DNA from: Cryptomeria japonica
Lineage: Eukaryota; Streptophyta; Pinopsida; Cupressales; Cupressaceae
DNA: 64,000 nucleotides
Direction of reading: 5' to 3'
Assembly: GCF_030272615.1 (NCBI RefSeq)
Contig: NC_081415.1
Span: forward strand, 599,831,644-599,895,643
The position numbers and the translations under genes are program-made. Under the pieces are notes generated by a model, which saw nothing but the letters and a program-made list of their open reading frames with translations, had not been told where the DNA came from and made no database searches. Shown here in pieces: positions 38,369 to 47,045 of this stretch (its first letter is position 1; every line of letters starts with the position of its first letter).

Positions 38369-39219
38369 TGCTGTGACGTATTCACACATTGCCCCATTGC
38401 AAATGGGGACCCCTCCTTTTTTTGCTTTCTAGGGTTAGTCTTCCTGGCTTGGTCTTTTTAGGCTTTGTGCTATTAATCTTTGCATTGGAGAGTTGCCAGA
38501 GAGCTCATTAGGATAGCAGTGTCTGCTTGAATTAAAGTGGGTCAGTGGGTGGTCCAGGTCAGGGTCTCTATTGAAAGCTTCCTCTTGGTTAGGCCTGGGG
38601 ACTTGTTTCTGGGGTTAAGTCTTGATTGATAGTAAGGGAATCTTTGTACCTTGCCATGAGTCTAAGTGAAAATCCTAGGGTGGCCTTGCCTTTAAGACCT
38701 TTGAAGGTTTGAGTTGGTCAAGTCAATAGATGATGAGTTCTTGTACTCTAGGCATTGATTGGTGTAACGTCCTGTTGTGACCATTTCACACATCGCCCCA
38801 TTTGAAATGGGGACCCCCTCTTTTTGCTCGTTTTTTCGCTCGCCTTTCGCTTCATTTTTTTAGGGTTTTGGTAGTTTGTCAGTTGTCTGGATTTAGGGTC
38901 AAGCCTTAGGGTTTCCGTTACTGTCTTTTCAGGCCAGAATCCAGTCAGTTTTGAGAGCTTTTTGAGCTTCCTTTTGTAGGATGCAATTTTGAATGAAATG
39001 AATTCGCCAGAATGGTCTATTTTCAATTGGAATTTTGAATGCAGAGTCTTAATTTGTCTAAGTGTTGATGATGAAATGTGAATTTTATCCAATTGAATAA
39101 TTTTTGACCAAATTTTGAGTTTTTTTGATATTTGATCCTGGGCATGGGGAATGATTTGTTTTTGCCTTGTGAAGTGATTAAACTTGTGAAATCTTGATAT
39201 TTTAGCCTATAAGAGTAGG

Positions 39220-40603
39220 ATCGCTCCTGTCCCTCAGTCAAGGACCAGGGCGATTTTTGTCTTAGATGATTTTCTTGCCAAGTTTGAAAGATTTCCAAGA
39301 CATGGATGAGTGAAACGAAGTACAACAAGACCGTTGAAGATAAATTTTGAAGTTAGCAAAGTGAGATGAAGCCTACAAGAGCAAAATCGCTCCTGTCCCT
39401 CAGTCAGGGACCAGGGCAATATGGTGATTATGTTGCCTTTTCGCTAAGATTAAACCTCTCCAAGACGAAGTACAAGGTGGTGAGGACGTTTTAAGGCATC
39501 TCAATGAAGAACAAAGCATCAAAGGTCGCCAGTATTGAAAGATTTGCATCAAATGTTCAAGTTCGCTCCTGTCCCTCAGGAAGGGACTAGAGCGAAATCC
39601 TCATGAGACTCTAAATTTTGAAGGATTATCAAGCATCAAGTATCCAAGGGGATCAAAGGGACTTCATTTTATACGATGAAAGATATGGCAAGTTGATGGA
39701 AGCAAAGACAAGCTCAAGACCTTGAAGTTCGCTCCTGTCCCTCAGGTAGGGACCAGAGCGATATTGACTATAGTTGCCAAATCCTTCAAAAATCACGTTA
39801 AGTCAAGGTTATGCGAGATGATAAAAGGTCCAAGGTGTTTTGAGAAGATGATATACAAGGGTTTCGAACGTTAAAGGATCATCAATTTGAACAAGAAAGC
39901 TATATCGCTCCTGTCCTTTGGACAAGGACCAAAGCGATCTTTATTAAAACATTCATTTTTCCTCAAAATCAAGACAAGGCAGGGTCGCACAAGATCAAGA
40001 TCGCCATTTGGAAGGCAATGAATGAGAAATTAAAGGTTAAATACGACGAATTTTGATTAGAATACCAGGATCGCTCCTGTCCCTCTCCAAGGGACCAGGG
40101 CGATGATCTTCCAAACATCAAAGTGTCTTGTAGAAGTCGAGTGAAATGAGAGTGGAATGAAAGAATAACATTGTTTGTCCCTCACAATGAAGATTAAAGT
40201 TCGAAGTTACAAAGGTCAAGGAGAAAACACCAGGATCGCTCCTGTCCCTCACCAAGGGGCCAGGGCGATATTTGCTAAATCACTAGTTATCCTTCGAAGA
40301 TCATGACAAAACAAAGTTGCAAAGGGTTTAAAACGTTGCTTGAAAGGTAATGAACGAGGAGTTGATATCAAGAACGGAGAATTTCAAGTAAAAACATAGG
40401 GATCGCTCCTGTCCCTCTCCAAGGGACCAGGGCGATAATGGTCATAAAAGGCACTTGTTCACACAAGCAAGACACTCAAGTTCGAAATTCCTAGCAAAAA
40501 TGCCAGTTCCAACGTAAGGATGAAGATGTTGAACGTCAAAAGCACAAGGATCGAGACTAAAAAGGTAGATCGCTCCTGTCCCTCAGTCAAGGACCAGGGC
40601 GAT
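39220..40603 (+). repeat. Hairpin array of element A, nine units
   Basis: A roughly 35-base imperfect palindrome recurs at 39,220, 39,386, 39,562, 39,728, 39,904, 40,070, 40,235, 40,402 and 40,568 (spacing 166, 176, 166, 176, 166, 165, 167, 166). Pattern: (A/T)TCGCTC, CT, GTCCCT, loop, AGGGAC, CA, G(A/G)GCGA(T/A). This gives a 7-bp outer stem, a 2x2 internal loop and a 6-bp inner stem. The DNA between hairpins is much less conserved. Unit 5 shows a paired change (GTCCTT with AAGGAC). Units 1 and 3 swap the outermost pair (A-T to T-A). Confidence 0.9.
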
Positions 40604-40941
40604 GAGGTTTGCATTTTTCCATCTCCAATTTTGGCGCTAAACAAACAATTTTGAATTTATTTTTAAATGCTAAATTCGATAAGCTTTGAAAATTCAATTA
40701 AATGGCATTTAAAATTTGTGCTTGATATTAATTAATTATTTTTTGCCTTGTAAAAAAAAAATCGAATTTATTAATTAAAAACGATGGCATTTAATAATTA
40801 ATTATTAATTCATTAAAAAATTAAATAGAGCGCTTGGTCTTTATTTGTTTTATGAAGGTCGGCCCTTGTTATTTATTTAAAAATCATTTTTAATTGCCTA
40901 ATTTTACCAAGGTAGGCCTAGTAGTAATTGAGGTGTGAGCG

Positions 40942-40953
40942 CTTATAAAGGAG
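40942..40953 (+). promoter_or_regulatory. TATA-like box before the element A leader
   Basis: GCTTATAAAGGAGAGG lies just after the hairpin array and about 520 bases before the coding frame, a suitable place for the element's promoter. Confidence 0.45.
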
Positions 40954-41255
40954 AGGTGAGAATCGTTATTTTCACATTATCATTTTACCATTTCAAGTGT
41001 GATTTGAGGAAGACAAAGGAGTAGTGCGAATTGTGTGATTAGAAGTGCGAATTTTAGTTCATGCAAGGTGGTGCGAACTACTACCCAAAGGGGATGCGAA
41101 CTTGAAGTTTCCATTTGAGCGAACTTGCCAAGGATGTCAAGGATATCCCAAAAGGTGGCGAAGTTGCTAGCTTGAAGATCACGTGGAAAAAGCCATCTAA
41201 TATCAATTTTGCCTAGGCGATTTTATTCATTTTGCATTCTAGAGTTAGTTCTCAA

Positions 41256-41467
41256 GTAAGGTATGGCGATATTGGTTTTATTGTTTTAATTTTAATTTTT
41301 GATCATCATAGCTTAAATTTTGAATTTTGAAATTTTGAATTCCGGTACCTCAATCGTTTTTTAGGAAATGATAACTCAAAGACTTATCATGATGTTTCTT
41401 AAAATTTATTCTCTAGTCTATGTTATTCATTGCAAGATCTAGTTTCTCATTATGAAATGTTGTGTAG
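41256..41467 (+). other. Probable leader intron of element A
   Basis: Donor-like CTCAA|GTAAGG (or TAAG|GTATGG at 41,261) and acceptor TGTGTAG|GTATGG. The acceptor is two bases before ATG 41,470. Element B has an acceptor in the same place before its ATG. The words AGGTATGGCGA occur at both donor and acceptor. Confidence 0.5.
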
Positions 41468-41469
41468 GT

Positions 41470-43170
41470 ATGGCGACCCCGAAGGCGGGAGCATCCACCA
41501 GTCGTCCAGCTCTCATGAAGGAAGATCAAAAGATCGAAGAAGTGGAGACCAAGATCGTATCGAAGTGGAGCAACATTGGAGATACCAACTTGGGCAACTT
41601 CAGCACGAAGAAGTTTCGAGAGGTCCCTTACATTGGCAAGCCATCACCTGTCGCCCGGAGAATAATCGAGAGTGGCATCATTAAGGCGGCCGGCTTTCCT
41701 CCAGCTGTTCAGTGCCATGAGTTGATGATCGAGTGCGCTCGTCATTATGATCCTCAGTCCAGAACGATTGTGTCCAATGAAGGAAACACTTTGGCGTACC
41801 TTTCAGAGGAAGCTATAAGTGAAGCTTTCCATCTTCCAGAGCACAGAGACATGATATACAAGAGTATAGAAGGAGCCAGGTCAATGTACGAAGATGATCC
41901 AGATGCTTGTCTAAGCATCATCAACAAGAACTGGTTACTCAAGAGTCGTCCTCGCCTGAGCAAGATGCCGAACACACTGCATAGGATTGATTTCCAGGAG
42001 GAGTACAGAGATATGATCACAATGCTCAACCGAGTTACAGGAGCCCCTCACGCCTTCTATTTTGAGAAGTGGATGTTTTACTTCATCCAGGTGATAGTTC
42101 AAGGGAAAGGTACGATACATTGGGCTAGAATGATTAGCCATTGCTTGGACGTACAGTTGAGGAGACTCAAGGCTACCAAGTCCTTCCACATGAGTTCATA
42201 CGTCATCTATGCATTGATTAGGAGTTTTGAGTACGCAGGACTACCTCACAGAGGAGTGATTGGAAGAGGACCCGGCGAGGTCAGAGCTTGTGATTCCTAT
42301 GCCTACTTGCATCATCCGCCAGGAAGCAACTACAAGCTAGTTAATGATACCTTCACGATGAACATCACAAGGACGTTGCAAGGTGGGATTCACAACAGAT
42401 TATCTCAGGATGCACAGGAATTAATAAAGAGGTACGGTGCTTGGTTTATTCAGTTTCCGAAGTTCACTTATATTAGAGTGCATGGATGTCCTTTACCTCC
42501 CTACATGTTGCCGAGATATCCGACAGACAGAATTGTGTTACTTGAAGTAACAAGACAATTGGCAGCATATGCGAAGGCATTCAGACACAGACATGGGAAT
42601 GGAGTTCCAGTACCTATCATTTTGGGCAATTCAGTTGAGGTATGTCCTAATGCTTTAGCCATGGATGACGCAGAGAAGGAGTTAGCCTTGTATTCTTTTT
42701 CATCCTTTGCTTTGAGAGAAAGCTTTGATCCACATGGACATTTAGGGGAGACAGTCGGTAGGAAGTTTAAGCATGAGTACCAAATTGAAGATTTTATGAT
42801 GAATCTCTTAGATGATCTTGAAGTGAAACGAAAAATGCATTCTAGATTGCCTTTGGATTTCATCAGGAAATGCAGGATTTACAGAGTGGCCGACCAAGCA
42901 CAAGACAGTGGCAGACATATCCAGTCATCCTATGATCGAGAAAGCAAATCAATAAGGTTAGATTGGAATGAGCCCGAGGTCGTGGATTTAGATGCTTTGA
43001 TGGCTCCAGTCTTGTCTTGTACTCGCAGATGGGTTGACATACAGCATCAAAAGTTGAGAGAGCAAGGCATAGCTATGACTTTCACTTTGGAAGAGAAACC
43101 AGCCGAAGGTGGAGCTAGTGTGAGCGAAGGCAATCCTAATCCTAGAAATTCAGGTGAAGGTAACCTTTGA
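41470..43170 (+). CDS. Element A ORF1, 566 aa, unknown family
   Basis: Start chosen at ATG 41,470 because it follows the probable splice acceptor. An ATG six codons earlier (41,452) would lie in the intron. N-terminus MATPKAGASTSRPALMKED. The core (about residues 40-480) is a predicted mostly helical, soluble domain with SPVARRIIESGIIKAAGF, QCHELMIECARHYDPQ, LAYLSEEAISEAFHLPEH, FYFEKWMFYFIQVIVQGKG and GAWFIQFPKF. No zinc knuckle, DDE, RT, protease or HUH motif is seen. The LSEEAIS..FHLPEH piece is faintly like the 'plant transposon protein'/mobile-domain style of retroelement proteins, too weak to name. The C-terminus is low complexity (SEGNPNPRNSGEGNL) and ends at a TGA after which the same frame continues. 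GC content and codon use are higher quality than in all surrounding sequence. Confidence 0.75.
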   Translation: MATPKAGASTSRPALMKEDQKIEEVETKIVSKWSNIGDTNLGNFSTKKFREVPYIGKPSPVARRIIESGIIKAAGFPPAVQCHELMIECARHYDPQSRTIVSNEGNTLAYLSEEAISEAFHLPEHRDMIYKSIEGARSMYEDDPDACLSIINKNWLLKSRPRLSKMPNTLHRIDFQEEYRDMITMLNRVTGAPHAFYFEKWMFYFIQVIVQGKGTIHWARMISHCLDVQLRRLKATKSFHMSSYVIYALIRSFEYAGLPHRGVIGRGPGEVRACDSYAYLHHPPGSNYKLVNDTFTMNITRTLQGGIHNRLSQDAQELIKRYGAWFIQFPKFTYIRVHGCPLPPYMLPRYPTDRIVLLEVTRQLAAYAKAFRHRHGNGVPVPIILGNSVEVCPNALAMDDAEKELALYSFSSFALRESFDPHGHLGETVGRKFKHEYQIEDFMMNLLDDLEVKRKMHSRLPLDFIRKCRIYRVADQAQDSGRHIQSSYDRESKSIRLDWNEPEVVDLDALMAPVLSCTRRWVDIQHQKLREQGIAMTFTLEEKPAEGGASVSEGNPNPRNSGEGNL

Positions 43171-44691
43171 TGTGCCAGTGAGGGCAATCTCCATCCAAGA
43201 GGTTCGAAGAGGAAAGAAAGATCAGAAAAGAAGGAATCTTCCAAGAGGAAGCAAGGAGCCAATCGGGATCGTTCATCCGGTACATCTTCTAGACTAGAGA
43301 AGAGGACACTTCAAGTGGAAGAATCCATGGAGTCGATGGTACAGAATGATAGGCAGGAAGAAGGACAGGCACCGCAAGGGTCACCAGATGGATCTCTCCA
43401 AGATTACGAGCTAGATGAAGATCGAGAAGGCAACGAAATAACATCTCCTCCCAGACGAGAAGAAGTAGTACATAAGGAAATTCAAGTCCAAGAGACAAGA
43501 TCAGCTATCCCAGATTGGTTGAAGGAAAGATTAACCAAGGTGATCGTGATAGAGGACGAAGATAATGCAATTGATTTAGAGAGCCTTGTTGGACGTTCTC
43601 ACGAAGTAACAGAGAAGAGGAAGGCTACCAAGATGTCCAAGATGATTCGAGATGAGATTGGATCTAGAAAACTGCAGATAGCTACACCGGCAGTAGACAA
43701 ATATGAAGGTGAGATCCTAGCAGAGGAATATGATATACAGACATTTGAGCTAGGACCATCCACAGCTGAGCAGACGCTAGATGATGCCACCGATTCATTT
43801 GAGGCATTGAAAGATAAGCTTAGAGAAGAAATGGAGAAGAATAGAAAGCTTGAGAGAGAGGTCGGTGCATGGAGGACATATTTCAGTCATCTCAATGAAC
43901 CGTTGGGACGTCAGGATCTAGCTAGATCACCAGTACAGGCACTTCCACTTCAATCAATTAATGAGGCAGAAAGATTCAGGAATATGGTCCAGCGTACGAG
44001 TACTTGGATGGATAAATCTCATACAGTTGCCGTAGAGTTTGTAACAAGGATGATGAAGATTATTCATCAAGCTATCCAGGTTCTTGAGATAATCCACAAT
44101 TTGATGATAACAGTAGCCGCATTTGCTCATACCAAAGATGTTATCATTGCTGTCTTGAAAGTAATTAGACACACATCAAGGAAGGTCTTAGCGCAGGAAA
44201 AGATCATGGATGGAGGACCTCACAGTTTGCTTCAATGGTCAACCTTACTCCATATGAAGAGTGTTTTCTTTGAGGACATCAGTACTAGATGTAGCCAAGT
44301 TGAGGAGGTGATCAATCCGATCCAGGACAGAGTATTTGAGGTACTTCGTATCATTCTTGGCAGGAGGATCGAGGTCGAGACAGATGTGGATATGCAGGAA
44401 TTAGAGGATAGAATCAAGGTCATCTTTTGCAAGGACGCTAATGTCACAGATGAGCAATATGATCAGATGTTTGCCACCATGCTCCTGATTGAAAGAACAA
44501 AGGAACTTGAATCTTCATGGGACGCAGCTCTTCTAGATGCATTCGATCAGGTCATCCATTTGGAAGAAAGTATGAAGAATCTTCCCGATATTCCAATTGC
44601 AGAAATCGAAGGAATCGTATCAAGATTCATTGCATATGCTAAAAAAGAGAATTGGAAAGGGAATAAGATTCTAGATGAGAGGTTGTTATAG
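43171..44691 (+). CDS. Element A ORF2, 506-codon frame after the TGA (ATG at 43,327), unknown family
   Basis: In the same frame as ORF1, with no other stop, so the two may be halves of one 1,073-codon protein. The start is basic and Ser-rich (RGSKRKERSEKKESSKRK), partly repeating the end of ORF1 (ASEGNLHPRG against VSEGNPNPR). An acidic linker and a likely coiled coil (EALKDKLREEMEKNRKLERE, about codon 210) follow, then a helical C-terminal domain (VFFEDISTRCSQVEEVINPI, WDAALLDAFDQVIHLEES). The C-terminal domain is also encoded in element F (minus, 63,532-63,855), which shows it belongs to the family. Standing alone it would start at ATG 43,327 (454 aa). Function unknown. A structural role in a particle or complex is only a guess from the coiled coil. 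Confidence 0.65.
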   Translation, partial: CASEGNLHPRGSKRKERSEKKESSKRKQGANRDRSSGTSSRLEKRTLQVEESMESMVQNDRQEEGQAPQGSPDGSLQDYELDEDREGNEITSPPRREEVVHKEIQVQETRSAIPDWLKERLTKVIVIEDEDNAIDLESLVGRSHEVTEKRKATKMSKMIRDEIGSRKLQIATPAVDKYEGEILAEEYDIQTFELGPSTAEQTLDDATDSFEALKDKLREEMEKNRKLEREVGAWRTYFSHLNEPLGRQDLARSPVQALPLQSINEAERFRNMVQRTSTWMDKSHTVAVEFVTRMMKIIHQAIQVLEIIHNLMITVAAFAHTKDVIIAVLKVIRHTSRKVLAQEKIMDGGPHSLLQWSTLLHMKSVFFEDISTRCSQVEEVINPIQDRVFEVLRIILGRRIEVETDVDMQELEDRIKVIFCKDANVTDEQYDQMFATMLLIERTKELESSWDAALLDAFDQVIHLEESMKNLPDIPIAEIEGIVSRFIAYAKKENWKGNKILDERLL

Positions 44692-44796
44692 ATGACATGG
44701 CATCTTATTTGTCATTGGTTTATGTCTCCTAGGTTTTTGTGCCAAATTTAATATTTGGCTATGCATTTAATATTGTTCAGTAAAAGGGAGGCCATT

Positions 44797-45745
44797 TGTA
44801 ACAAACCCTAATTAGGGTTTAGGTGTCATGATCTTGACCGTTGATCTACTTTCAATCTGGACCATTCATTGTAATTGAGGATGCTATTTATACCCTCATT
44901 TTTTCATTTCATTTGTAATGTAATGTAATAGAGAATAGAGATAGTCAAGAGATTAGAGAGATTAGAGTTTAAAAGCAATTTTACTTTTGTAGCAAGATTG
45001 AGTTTGAGGAAAGGAATTCAAGCAATTGTTGTACATGACTTTGAAATCAATGAAATATTGAAGTTATGGTGTTTTGTTGCAACTTTCTTGGTTATCTTCA
45101 TGGTTGTTCAATTTACTTGAATCATGCTCAATCAAAGTAGTGTGTTAATTTGAAGGACATAGTGTGAGACTTGATCTTTGGTAGGATTCGTAATCCAAAC
45201 CACTAGCTTCTTGCTGATTGTAGGAACGCCTTGCGTGGTCGACTGGAGAATACCTGAATCATTTAAACCTTCAATCATTATTGTATCTTGGATATGTACC
45301 TTCGTGGTAGTGTCTTTGATCATTGATGCATTGAAAATCATTTTGTTACCTTAGAAGATCGCATCAATTTCAATTGAGTTGTTATTTTATGGCAAAATTG
45401 AAGTTGGTAGAATCTTGCCAAGTCTTGTCCACATGAAGTCATTCTTAGGGTTAGATTAGATTAGACCTCTTGCAAACCTTATTCCTTTTGTTATTTTTTG
45501 AAAAGCTTCTTAGTTTAGAAAAATTTCAGGCTTTCGGAGTGTAAGACCCCTTGAGGACACAACAAATCACATCATACCATTGGAAGCTTATCCACACGTA
45601 GAGACCCTACTAACCAGAACATTGGAGTCATCCTAACTGATCCTTCATGCGAATCTTCAGCAGTTAGAGACTTTTTTCAAGAGAGGATAAGATGCCTTTA
45701 GGTATTTTATTCTGTGTATGATGGTGTACAAAATACACGTCAACA
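44797..45745 (+). repeat. Tail region of element A
   Basis: 949 bp, from TGTAACAAACCC to CGTCAACA. It shares ordered blocks with the tails of B, C, E and F: CAAACCCTAATTAGGGTTT, CCAAACCAC..GCTTCTTGCTGATTG, AGCTTATCCACACGTAGAGA, TTGGAGTC, CAAGAGAGGATAAGAT and TATTTTATTCTGTGT. It has LTR-like composition (TATA-like box, TG...CA), but no copy exists at the left end of A. Confidence 0.8.
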
Positions 45746-47045
45746 CGTCCTAAAATTGCGACACTTGCAATTTCGACTGCATTTGGGTCTTCACGATGGC
45801 GATGCAACACGGAACCTGAATGGAGACCCCGAAACTTGTTCATGACATCAAAAACTGCATTTTTTCAGCACCCTGGCCTGATCCTCCTTGCACCCTGTTG
45901 TCCCTGGAGGTGGGACCATGGCGCCCAGCGCCTTGGTCCCTGGCCCTATTTTGGGCCCGGTCTCTTATGGGGCTTCGGGTCTTTAAGTTTGCAAATTGGA
46001 AAATAAGGTTGCTATGTCGGCCCAAGGTCGGAAAAATCAGTCTTTCAACCCTAATTGACAAGTATATAAACTACATTTCCTCTCCCATTTTGAGGAGGAA
46101 GGACATATGTGTACAAGACGCGGAAGCGATATTCAAACATTCAAGCATTCAAGCATTCAAGCATTCCTTCAAGCAATTGAGCATTCTAAGTCTCCATTCA
46201 AGGCTAACTGTTGCATTCAAGACAAGGATTCAACCATTGAAGAGGAGATCACATCCAACATACAACATACAACAACATTTACACCTTCGCATGTAAGAAT
46301 ACAAACATTCTTACAACAAGGTATTAGTACTTGTTTACATTACAATCATTTACATTTACAACATTCTCATTTCTTGGTTAATTCCAAAACTGGGGTTTGA
46401 CCTAAGGGCAAACCCCTAATCCCTAACCCCCCAATCGTCCTCTCTTTTCTGTGTGTAGGTTGCAGGTACGCGGCTGTAATTGAAGATCTGGAATCCTTGT
46501 GCAGAGACGAACAGATCCCCCTTCGTTTCGCTGATTTTTCGGAGGACCGTGTGCACGCTGGGCGCCATCGTCCCGTCAACTTTCGCTCAAATTTGCAGGA
46601 CAGCACCGTCTCGACATTTTATTGCTAATTCCAGTTCTGCAGCTTCATCCTATATTCCTATCTTTGTTTATAAGTGAATCTTTCTCACTTTACATGCATT
46701 CCTAGCTCAATCCTTCCATCTACATTCTTTACAAAAGAGGGTAGCCTTGCTGTCTTAACCCTTGAAACTCATTTAGAATCCAATCTTGCATTGTGTGAGA
46801 TTGGATCTTGTGGGTTTCAACCCCTCTTTTGAATGTAAAGTCTCCCCTAAGTGAAAACCGTCAACCCTAGTGACTTCCTTTCTTTTTCCTTGGAGTGGTG
46901 GGGGGAACACCTAGGGTTCGATCGCGATTTTCCGCTTTACAATTGGTATAAAATTGACCTATTTTGCCCTTAGAAAATGCCTAATGATCAAGTCTAGACT
47001 TAAAAGTTTGAGCAAAAGGTGAAGAATTTGAGCTAGATTGTTAAA

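Larger units (their letters stand above)
38773..45745 (+). mobile_element. Element A of the TGTTG family, 6,973 bp, complete
   Basis: Left end TGTTGTGACCATTTCACACA, right end ACACGTCAACA. Flanked by CGTCC at 38,768-38,772 and 45,746-45,750, inside LTR D, whose sequence rejoins when A is removed. Order: head, nine hairpin units (39,220-40,603), TATA-like CTTATAAAGGAG (40,942), a leader with a probable intron (about 41,256-41,467), a long coding frame (41,470-44,691), a purine tract AAAAGGGAGG (44,782-44,791), and a 949-bp tail (44,797-45,745) starting TGTAACAAACCC and carrying its own TATA-like CTATTTATACC (44,884). Head and tail are not copies of each other, so it is not a normal LTR element. 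No RT, integrase or known transposase was recognised. Confidence 0.85.
38763..46941 (+). mobile_element. Solo Gypsy LTR D, split by element A
   Basis: Begins TGTAACGTCC (38,763-38,772), resumes with TAAAATTGCGACAC after A and its CGTCC copy, and ends TCCGCTTTACA at 46,941. About 1.2 kb when A is removed. Homologous, in opposite orientation, to the LTRs at 10,865 and 26,206. TATA-like AAGTATATAAAC at 46,059-46,070. Flanked by ATTGG at 38,758-38,762 and 46,942-46,946, so it is a solo LTR left after recombination. Confidence 0.85.

Noticed and set aside
39023-40644. Minus-strand open frames with recurring PWSLTEGQERS
   Set aside because: The shared peptide is only the translation of the hairpin motif and appears in short unrelated frames.
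38773-45745. Element A as a standard LTR retrotransposon
   Set aside because: The 949-bp tail has no copy at the left end, no primer-binding site follows the head, and the 5-bp duplications fix the ends.
46958-46962. CCTAT at 46,958 as the left duplication of element B
   Set aside because: The following bases do not resemble the family head, whereas CCTAT at 38,364 is followed by a clear head sequence.
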